A stretch of 54,470 nucleotides of DNA, from positions 1 to 54,470 of the forward strand of contig CAJGDJ010000014.1 in the NCBI GenBank assembly GCA_904502025.1, in the 5' to 3' direction. Origin of the DNA: an uncultured Muribaculaceae bacterium. GTDB lineage: Bacteria > Bacteroidota > Bacteroidia > Bacteroidales > Muribaculaceae. This document shows positions 44,831 through 52,900 of the stretch, piece by piece (within the stretch, counting starts at the first letter, position 1; each line of letters begins with the position of its first letter). The notes beneath the pieces are model-generated. The model did no database searches. It saw only the letters and a program-made list of their open reading frames with translations, and was not told where the DNA came from. A program made the translations under genes and the position numbers.

Positions 44831-45183
44831 TGATGCAAATAGAAGTTGTAAAATCAAAGATACATCGCGTAACTGTAACCGAGGCGTGCCTCGATTACAT
44901 TGGTAGCATCACAATAGATGAAGACTTGATGGACGCTGCTAATATCATTGCCGGTGAAAGAGTATATATTGTAAATAACAATAATGGGGAACGGTTTGAC
45001 ACATACGTAATTAAAGGCAAACGTGGTTCTGGTGTGATATGTCTCAATGGTGCCGCTGCTCGAAAAGTGCAAAAAGGCGACGTGGTTATCATTATGAGTT
45101 ACGCCACAATGCCATTTGAAGAGGCAAAAAATTTCAAGCCATGGGTGATTTTCCCCGATACAGCAACAAACCGACTTATATAA
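44830..45183 (+). CDS. panD: Aspartate 1-decarboxylase
   Basis: PanD makes beta-alanine, the second substrate of PanC. The 117-residue proenzyme has the self-cleavage site G-S in LDYIGSITID, which yields the pyruvoyl cofactor, plus the usual KIHRVTVTEA, NGERFDTYVI and NGAAARKVQKGDVVIIMSY. There are two adjacent ATGs; starting at the second (44833) puts cleavage at Gly24-Ser25, exactly as in E. coli, so that start may be the true one. It is followed 28 bp later by ffh. Confidence 0.96.
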   Translation: MMQIEVVKSKIHRVTVTEACLDYIGSITIDEDLMDAANIIAGERVYIVNNNNGERFDTYVIKGKRGSGVICLNGAAARKVQKGDVVIIMSYATMPFEEAKNFKPWVIFPDTATNRLI

Positions 45184-45211
45184 TCATAGATAATAATAAA
45201 AGAATAAATAT

Positions 45212-46552
45212 ATGTTTGAAAATCTTAGTGAGAAACTTGAGAGAAGTTTTAAGTTACTGAAAGGTCAAGGCAAGATTACCGAAATCAACGTTGCCGAAAC
45301 ACTTAAAGATGTTCGCCGTGCACTTCTCGACGCCGACGTTAACTATAAAGTTGCGAAACAATTTACCGATACCGTAAAGGCTAAAGCACTCGGTCAAAAC
45401 GTAATAAACGCCATCAAACCAAGTGAATTGATGGTAAAAATCGTACATGATGAGCTTACTCAATTGATGGGTGGCGACACTGCACCGGTAAATCTTTCAG
45501 GCAACCCAACTGTGATTTTGATGTCGGGGCTTCAAGGTTCAGGTAAAACTACATTCTCAGGAAAACTCGCTCGCAAACTCAAAAGCGAAAAAGGCAAACG
45601 TCCTTTGCTTGTAGCTTGCGACGTATATCGTCCTGCTGCAATTGAGCAATTGAAGGTCCTTGCTTCTCAAATCGAAGTTCCGGTATATACCGAAGAAGGC
45701 AACAATAACCCAGTTGAGATTGCAAAAAATGCGATTCAACATGCTAAAGCCAATCACCTCGACTTAGTGATTGTCGATACTGCCGGTCGTCTGGCTGTTG
45801 ACGAGCAAATGATGGACGAAATCGAGGCTATCAAAAAAGCTATAAATCCTCAAGAAACATTGTTTGTTGTCGATTCAATGACCGGTCAGGATGCAGTTAA
45901 TACAGCAAAAGAATTCAACGACCGTCTTGACTTCGATGGTGTTGTATTGACTAAACTTGATGGTGATACTCGTGGCGGTGCCGCACTTTCAATACGAACA
46001 GTTGTAACCAAGCCTATCAAATTTGTTGGTACCGGTGAAAAGCTTGATGCTCTCGACCAATTCCACCCATCACGTATGGCCGACCGTATTCTCGGCATGG
46101 GCGACATCGTTTCACTCGTTGAAAAAGCTCAACAACAATATGACGAAAAAGAAGCACGTGAACTTCAACGCAAAATTGCTAAAAACCAATTCAATTTCAA
46201 TGATTTCTTGAATCAAATTCAACAAATCAAAAAGATGGGTAACCTCAAAGATTTAGCATCGATGATTCCCGGATTGGGCAAGGCAATTAAAGATGTCGAT
46301 ATTGATGATGATGCATTCAAAGGTATTGAAGCTATTATCTATTCAATGACCGAAAAAGAGCGCGAAAATCCTGAAATCATTAACGGTAGCCGACGTCAAC
46401 GCATTGCTAAAGGGTCGGGAACATCTCTTCAAGATGTAAATCGCTTGCTCAAACAATTTGAGGACACCCGCAAAATGATGAAAGCAGCAACTGCAATGAA
46501 GAACAACCCAATGAAAATGATGCGTCAAATGCGACAAATGCGAAGAAGATAA
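45212..46552 (+). CDS. ffh: Signal recognition particle protein Ffh
   Basis: Ffh with 4.5S RNA delivers nascent membrane proteins to FtsY and SecYEG. The 446-residue GTPase has the N domain, G1 GLQGSGKTTFSGKLA (about 109-123), ACDVYRPAAIEQLK, VDTAGR, TKLDGDTRGGAALSI and a methionine-rich M domain ending MKMMRQMRQMRRR. Codon use is visibly more GC-rich and biased than in the nearby reverse operon, as expected of a highly expressed gene. It lies 31 bp before folD. Confidence 0.97.
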   Translation: MFENLSEKLERSFKLLKGQGKITEINVAETLKDVRRALLDADVNYKVAKQFTDTVKAKALGQNVINAIKPSELMVKIVHDELTQLMGGDTAPVNLSGNPTVILMSGLQGSGKTTFSGKLARKLKSEKGKRPLLVACDVYRPAAIEQLKVLASQIEVPVYTEEGNNNPVEIAKNAIQHAKANHLDLVIVDTAGRLAVDEQMMDEIEAIKKAINPQETLFVVDSMTGQDAVNTAKEFNDRLDFDGVVLTKLDGDTRGGAALSIRTVVTKPIKFVGTGEKLDALDQFHPSRMADRILGMGDIVSLVEKAQQQYDEKEARELQRKIAKNQFNFNDFLNQIQQIKKMGNLKDLASMIPGLGKAIKDVDIDDDAFKGIEAIIYSMTEKERENPEIINGSRRQRIAKGSGTSLQDVNRLLKQFEDTRKMMKAATAMKNNPMKMMRQMRQMRRR

Positions 46553-46583
46553 TCATTAATAACCAATTTTAATACTAAATAAT

Positions 46584-47462
46584 ATGGAACTTATTGATGG
46601 TAAAAAAATTGCCGACGATATAAAAAAAGAAATTGCAATTGAAGTTGAAAAGATGGTTGCAGAAGGGAAAAAACGTCCTCACCTTGCAGCTGTTCTTGTC
46701 GGTCATGATGGTGGTAGCGAAACATACGTAGCTCACAAAGTAAAAGCTTGTGAGCAATGTGGCTTTACCTCTACCCTCATTCGCTTCGAAGATGATGTTA
46801 CCGAAGAAAAACTTCTTGAAACAATCGACGAACTAAACAACAATGCCGATATTGATGGCTTTATCGTGCAACTACCTTTGCCCAAACACATCTCAGAACA
46901 AAAAATCATCGAAGCAATTGATTATCGCAAAGACGTTGACGGATTCCACCCTATAAACGTGGGTCGCATGTCTATCGGTCTCCCTTGCTTCCTTTCTGCT
47001 ACTCCGGCTGGCATCATAGAGCTTCTACGCCGCTACAATATCCCTACTAAAGGAGCTAATTGTGTAGTGCTCGGTCGCAGTAACATCGTGGGTAAACCTG
47101 TCGCAACATTGATGATGCAAAAAGGTTATCCTGGTGATGCTACAGTAACTGTATGCCATAGTGCTACAAAAAATCTTAAAGAGATTTGTGCTCAAGCCGA
47201 TATTATTATTGCGGCACTTGGTTCTCCCGGTTTCGTAACAGAAGATATGGTTAAACCCGGTGCTGTTATTATCGATGTGGGTACTACTCGTGTTCCAGAT
47301 GCTACTCGCAAAAGTGGATTCCGTCTTTCCGGCGACGTTGATTTTGAAAATGTAGCACCAAAATGCTCATATATCACACCTGTTCCCGGTGGTGTTGGAC
47401 CAATGACTATAGTGTCATTGATGAAAAACACCTTGTTAGCAGGTCAACATGTGATTTATTAA
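46584..47462 (+). CDS. folD: Methylenetetrahydrofolate dehydrogenase/cyclohydrolase FolD
   Basis: FolD interconverts 5,10-methylene-, methenyl- and 10-formyl-tetrahydrofolate. The 292-residue bifunctional enzyme shows the active-site Tyr/Lys in ETYVAHKVKACEQCG, IDGFIVQLPLPKHI, the Rossmann segment CVVLGRSNIVGKPVATLMMQ and the C-terminal PVPGGVGPMTIVSLM. It is intact and typical. The next gene, a CapA-family gene, starts 19 bp later. Confidence 0.97.
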   Translation: MELIDGKKIADDIKKEIAIEVEKMVAEGKKRPHLAAVLVGHDGGSETYVAHKVKACEQCGFTSTLIRFEDDVTEEKLLETIDELNNNADIDGFIVQLPLPKHISEQKIIEAIDYRKDVDGFHPINVGRMSIGLPCFLSATPAGIIELLRRYNIPTKGANCVVLGRSNIVGKPVATLMMQKGYPGDATVTVCHSATKNLKEICAQADIIIAALGSPGFVTEDMVKPGAVIIDVGTTRVPDATRKSGFRLSGDVDFENVAPKCSYITPVPGGVGPMTIVSLMKNTLLAGQHVIY

Positions 47463-47481
47463 TTTTCACGACAACTCATTA

Positions 47482-48564
47482 ATGATTACATTATTTGTAT
47501 CACTCTTCATATCACTATCATCGCTTCTATTTGGGGAGCATGATAGTGTTGAATTGGTTTTTGCCGGTGATGCAATGCAACACACAGCTCAACTTAACGC
47601 AGCAAAGACTTCAAACGGGACATACTCGTTTGAAGGATGCTTTGATGCCATTACTCCATACGTGCAAGCCGCCGACTATGCCGTTGTAAATCTTGAAACG
47701 CCTATTGGTGGTGGTAATTATTCGGGCTACCCTATGTTTTGTGCTCCCGATAGTTACTCAATTGCACTTAAAAATGCAGGTTTTGACTTAATGCTAACTG
47801 CCAATAATCATGCTCTCGACCGTCGAGACAAAGGTGTGAAACGCACACTTGACATTCTCGACCAACAAGGGCTTGAACATGTGGGAACATATCGCAATAA
47901 AGCTGACCGAGAAAAGGCTTTACCATTCATAAAAGATATTAATGGATTCAAAATTGCTTTTCTCAATTATACCTATGGAACAAATGGCATAACTGTGCAA
48001 AATGATGTAGTTGTTGATTATATCAATAAAACAGAAATCAAGAAAGATATTACCGAAGCTCGTGCAAATGGAGCAGAAGTTATTTGTGTATGTATGCACT
48101 GGGGTGTAGAATATGTGTTATTACCTAATGCTCAACAAAAAGACTTAGCCGATTTCCTCACCGAGCAAGGTGTTGACTTAATTGTTGGTGGACACCCACA
48201 CGTTATACAGCCAATGGAAATGCGTTGGAGCAAAACTCACAACAAAAAAGTATTCTTGATTTACTCTTTGGGTAATCTCATATCAAATATGACAACAAAA
48301 GACACTCGTGGTGGTGCTTTAGCAAAAGTTAAACTTGTGCGTGATGAGAATGGCAACCCGGCAATCGATAGTGCTTCATATCGACTTGTATTCACTCTAC
48401 AACCTGGTAGCAATTCTAAAAACTTCCGCATTATCCCTGTTGAAGACTACACATCAGGACCTCTTAAAAGCAATTGCGACGTGTTTGTAAACAATGCCGA
48501 AAAAATTTTCAACAAGCACAATATTGATGTACCTCGCGACACTACTTCCATAAGAGTTAAGTAA
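47482..48564 (+). CDS. CapA/PgsA family metallophosphatase-like protein
   Basis: The 360-residue product begins with a hydrophobic signal (MITLFVSLFISLSSLLFG) and has the CapA fold with metallophosphatase-like signatures: LVFAGDAMQHTAQ, YAVVNLETPIGGG, LTANNHALDR, CVCMHWGVEY and VGGHPHVIQPME. The family is named for poly-gamma-glutamate capsule synthesis, but many Bacteroidota members stand alone and their role is unknown. It ends the panC operon and is closed by a strong terminator at 48593-48622. Confidence 0.88.
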   Translation: MITLFVSLFISLSSLLFGEHDSVELVFAGDAMQHTAQLNAAKTSNGTYSFEGCFDAITPYVQAADYAVVNLETPIGGGNYSGYPMFCAPDSYSIALKNAGFDLMLTANNHALDRRDKGVKRTLDILDQQGLEHVGTYRNKADREKALPFIKDINGFKIAFLNYTYGTNGITVQNDVVVDYINKTEIKKDITEARANGAEVICVCMHWGVEYVLLPNAQQKDLADFLTEQGVDLIVGGHPHVIQPMEMRWSKTHNKKVFLIYSLGNLISNMTTKDTRGGALAKVKLVRDENGNPAIDSASYRLVFTLQPGSNSKNFRIIPVEDYTSGPLKSNCDVFVNNAEKIFNKHNIDVPRDTTSIRVK

Positions 48565-48592
48565 TAACGTTGATTTGCGAATTTTATATATT

Positions 48593-48622
48593 AGAGTTGT
48601 CATCGAAATGGCAACTCTTTTT
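48593..48622 (+). terminator. Terminator of the panC-capA-family operon, overlapping the integrase 3' end
   Basis: AGAGTTG-T-CAT (48593-48603) pairs with ATG-G-CAACTCT (48608-48618), one mismatch, loop of 4, then T-run to 48622. The last codons of the reverse-strand integrase lie inside this hairpin. Confidence 0.83.
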
Positions 48623-49649
48623 CTTTGAGAAGATGTGATGGGAGATATAAGAGATGTTTGAGGTTATTATTTACCCGAGCCATAACACATTTATAACTTG
48701 CATGAAGTTCGTCGCGTGATTTACATATAGGCAATAGAAATGGGCTATGAGAGCAATACTTATATTTATCCACAATTTCTTGCATACATCGCTCCCACCT
48801 GATTTGAAGTTGTTGCCCTGTTTTATGACGCCGATATGTGAGTGTGTTATATTTAATATTATCGGTAGTAAGATGTGCCATATCAACAAATGACATACCA
48901 CGAGTGTAAAATGAGAATAGGAACATATCACGAGCAAGGTCGAGCGATGGTGATTTCTCAAGATTTAGCGATTTGATGCGTTGCAATGCCTTGAGGGGTA
49001 ATGCCCGTTTTATTGTCTTGGCTATGCCGGTATATACATGACGAAATGGATATGATTGCAATACCAGTTCCTTTTCCACAGCACGATTGTAAATTGCCCT
49101 AAGATTACGCATATAGAATGAAATAGTATTGGGAGATACACCATGGTCAATAAGATATGCTTCATAGCGTTGAATGAGTTCAGAGTCTATTGCCGATAAT
49201 TCAACATCTTTATTTTGACGAAATTTCATGAAACTTTTTAGAGCTGAAGCATAACTTTGTGCTGTTCCATGACGATTGACAATTGTAAGGTGGTCGATAG
49301 TATCGTAAATAAAGTCAACAAAAGAGTGTGATCGTCGTTGGCGATAAAATGAATTTGCCACCCTAACCAAACGAAAGGGTTGACCCGACTCGCAATAATC
49401 GTGATAAATATCTTGTATTTGCATAATGTCGCATTTTATTTCGTTTTCAATTGCTTTTAGTTCGCTTTTGCGAGGGGAAGATTTGCGAGGTATACGAATG
49501 GAGTTACGATAGGAATTCCACTCATAAGAATAGATATAGTGAGAAGTATTAATGTGAGTAGTATCGCCTTGACGATTTGATAAACTATAAACCAAGCGTC
49601 CCGGCTCGTTTGGCGTGTCGGCAGGATAAAATATTGTTTTAATTTTCAT
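48600..49649 (-). CDS. Tyrosine-type site-specific integrase, 3'-truncated
   Basis: A 349-residue Bacteroidota-type integrase with an Arm-like N-terminus, a SAM-like core-binding domain (about 105-205: FVDFIYDTIDHLTIVNRHGT, GVSPNTISFYMRNLRAIYN) and the start of the catalytic domain. The first catalytic Arg is in FYTRGMSFVDM and the Lys in RRHKTGQQL. The frame then follows the family up to about NNNLKHL and ends in an unrelated 16-residue tail. The HxxR box, the GH motif and the Tyr nucleophile are all missing; about 60-75 residues are lost. Because the DNA beyond is the intact capA-family terminator and gene, this is a deletion and not a frameshift. It is very probably inactive. Confidence 0.85.
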   Translation of the reverse strand: MKIKTIFYPADTPNEPGRLVYSLSNRQGDTTHINTSHYIYSYEWNSYRNSIRIPRKSSPRKSELKAIENEIKCDIMQIQDIYHDYCESGQPFRLVRVANSFYRQRRSHSFVDFIYDTIDHLTIVNRHGTAQSYASALKSFMKFRQNKDVELSAIDSELIQRYEAYLIDHGVSPNTISFYMRNLRAIYNRAVEKELVLQSYPFRHVYTGIAKTIKRALPLKALQRIKSLNLEKSPSLDLARDMFLFSFYTRGMSFVDMAHLTTDNIKYNTLTYRRHKTGQQLQIRWERCMQEIVDKYKYCSHSPFLLPICKSRDELHASYKCVMARVNNNLKHLLYLPSHLLKEKELPFR

Positions 49650-49675
49650 AATTGAGTAGTTTTAATGGTTATAGA

Positions 49676-49762
49676 AATTATAGTTGTTTGCAAACATGAT
49701 GCAAAGTTACAATGGGGAAATAGGGAAAAACTGCGATAATGCACAAAAATATAACTATAATT
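49676..49762. repeat. Inverted repeat flanking the integrase promoter
   Basis: AATTATAGTT (49676-49685) and its exact complement AACTATAATT (49753-49762) bracket the palindrome GTTTGCAAAC (49686-49695) and the -7 box at 49702-49709. AT-rich 10-bp arms can occur by chance, so a role as operator or recombination site is only a suggestion. Confidence 0.4.
49702..49709 (-). promoter_or_regulatory. -7 box of the integrase gene
   Basis: On the reverse strand this reads TAACTTTG followed by CATC, 52 bp before the integrase ATG. No TTG at -33. Confidence 0.5.
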
Positions 49763-49852
49763 AAAAAAATAAAGAGTGAAGTTATATAGGTCTATTAGGT
49801 CAACTGAGACTACTAAGTCAACTAATTCGCAAAGAAGCTCCGTTGTGGATAG

Positions 49853-49881
49853 AAAAAAGGTCGTGACGAAATGCCACGACC
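49853..49881 (-). terminator. Terminator of the BspA-like gene
   Basis: Reverse-strand hairpin with GGTCGTG (49881-49875) pairing CACGACC (49865-49859), loop of 9, followed by six Ts (49858-49853). It lies 40 bp after the stop codon of the LRR gene. Confidence 0.85.
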
Positions 49882-49921
49882 AGTGAACAATGAAAATTCT
49901 AATGATTAATGCTAATCTTTT

Positions 49922-52900
49922 TTATTTTACAAACTCTTTGCGAGTAGTGCCATTGCTCATTTTGATAATGTTGATACCTTTTGTTGGTTCAGTGAGCAAA
50001 CGACCATGAATATCATACCGAGCGATTTCCACCACATCGATAGAGTCTTCCACTTCAATGGTTTCAATGCCATTAGATGCGTCATATTTGTGAGAACAAA
50101 TGCCGTATGCTTCCACATCTTCCACTACATATTCTACAATAGGAGTTCCTGTTGCATTCACACGCTTAATGCCTGATTTATTACCCGAACCCTCTTCGGC
50201 AATATAAGCCCAATAAACATAATTACCATCGCTTGTGAATTGACGCACATATATACCTTCATCAGATGTGGTATTCTCGGGAGATGCAGGAGAATCGTCA
50301 ATCAACTCCCATGTGCTTGGGAAACTTGTTGAGCCTCCATTGCGAATAGTGCTTATCGGCATTCGATAAACTCCATGATCGCTTGCATTAACCGAGAATA
50401 CATAGATAAAATCATTTTTCTCATCAAGGAACATTGCCGATGGCTTAATTCCTGTTGCTATTACAGGATATGGAATTGATGTCGATTGAGCTTGCTGAGA
50501 AGTTGCATATATGTCTGATTGTTTATATCGGATAATACAGTTTCCATTATAATTTAACGCATGCCAATAAACACCTTCTGAATCGCGTTGTAATCCGGCA
50601 TGAATCGCACCATAGGATAATTGACGATTATAATATGGTAATTTATCAGCTGTTGCAAATACAGGAACCTCATCAGATGTCATATATGGGGTATCATAAT
50701 ATATTTCTTGCAAAGGTAACACCTTTACTCCTCCCATTGAAAAACTACGACAAGTATAATATAATTTATCTTCATCAATCATAACATGGAATGGGTCAAG
50801 AAATGCTTGATAGTTCTTTTCGTCACCAAGGTTTTTATTGTTGACGATAGTCATTTTTCTGAACCCTTTATTACTCCACCCAACAACATATAATTCGCCA
50901 TCGCCAAGAGTGTTATACTCATCATTGATATAATAGTATTGTTCACCGGCATTGGCTACATATAACGCACCCTTGCATGACGCCATTTGGAAAGCGTTTG
51001 CACCGGCAGGAATTTCAGTGTCAACAATACATTCGCCATCGAAATAGCATATATTACCACCTTTTTCAGCGAAATAAAGACCATCGGGCACCGGCGATAT
51101 ATAATAACCCTCATATTCGCTATTGGCTATAATCTTTTTAGCACGTCCCCAGAAAGAGTGAGAGGCATAAGCATCAACACTTAACGACGGCACCACAAGT
51201 GTTGTTTTGGAAATATATTCCACTGAGTTATCTTCAATAACCTTAGGTGGAACTGATGTATATAATATGATATAGGTTGTTCCATTAGGTAATACCGTTT
51301 CGCTTAATGATTCGATTTTTTCACCCAAAAGAATGTCGGTAATTTTGGTGCCGGAGAACGCATAATCACCAATCTCAGCTACTGAATTAGGTATTGATAT
51401 ATAGGATAATTGAGAACAACCCGAAAATGCGGATAACCCAATCCGGGTTACAGAATTGGGAATTGTTGCCGAGGTCAATTGTGTGCACCCCATGAATGCA
51501 CTATTGCCAATTGACGTTACATTAAAATTGCTATCATATAAAACTACATTAGATGGAATGACTAACGCTGGAGAAAGCTCATTTTTATTGCAAGATACAA
51601 CGAGGGCTTCTGTTTCAGAAATATTTCCATAAATTACACCATCAATATTAGATAATTCACGAATGTTATAATTATTCCATGATATATTTTTGTTGTATGC
51701 AAAGATAGCTCCGGGCAACACATTTATTGTTGCTTTATAGTTAAAACTGTTCATACCTATTGTGGGTGGAATAGTAGCAAGGAGCATAATGTTATTGCAA
51801 CTGCTGAAACCATATTCGCCAATCTCAGTTACTGAATTGGGGATAGTTGTATAACTCAAGCCGGTACAACCATCAAACGCATATTTCCCAATATTAGTTA
51901 TTGAATTAGGAAAGTTTACGCTGGTTAAGTCAGCACAATTATTAAACGCATAATCTGCAATTACACGAGTTCCATTGGCTATGTAAAGTGCTGATGTCGG
52001 GCTATCACCTTTATATCCCAAACAACAATTGTTTAAGTACAAAATCCCATCGCCTTGATTGTTGTACCAATTGGTAGATTTGAATGCGTCTTTGCCTATC
52101 GATGTTACTGATTGAGGAATGGATATCGAAGTCAATCCACTACAGCCATTGAATGCATATTCTCCAATTTTGGTTAATGAATTGCCGATAGTTGCCGTTG
52201 TAATACCTTTACAAGCATTAAATGCATAGTTCCCAATATTGGTTATTGAATTTGGTAAGTTTACGTTGGTTATACCTGGACATCTATTAAACGCATTATC
52301 AGCAATTACACGAGTATTTGCATTTATAGATAAAGAACCTGTTGGTTTAGTCCCTTTATATCCCAAACAATAATTATCCAAATACAAAATTCCATCAGCT
52401 TGATTATTATACCAACCGGTGTTATAGAAAGCACGCTCTCCAATTGAAGTTACCGAATTGCCTATTGTTATCGACGTCAAACGACTGCAATCTTTGAACA
52501 CCTCTTTACCAATCGATGTTATTGAATTGGGAATAGTAACCGAGGTCAAGGTATCACCAATAGAAAACATTTCACAAATTGAGGTTACATTATAATTTTT
52601 ATCATTCACAACGATTGACGGGGGTATATTTAATGTTTTAGGGTGTAATTCCCTTGAAAAACCAACAACTTGTACATCTGATTCCGATGTAATTTCGTAG
52701 CTTATGCCATCTACATTAATTGATTGAGCATAAACTCTGAATTTACTCCATATAGGGTGATTTTTATATAAATAAATCGAAACGGCAGGTACTTGCAAAT
52801 ATGTATAATAATAAAAACTATTAACAGCTATTGTAGGTGGTGTAGTTGCAAAGATATTAATTTGTTCAATATTACCGTAATAGTTGTCGAACGCATATTC

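Noticed and set aside
48600..49649. Frameshift as the cause of the short integrase
   Set aside because: Neither of the other two reverse frames after 48680 restores the integrase motifs, and the DNA beyond is the intact capA-family gene, so the 3' end is missing and not out of frame.
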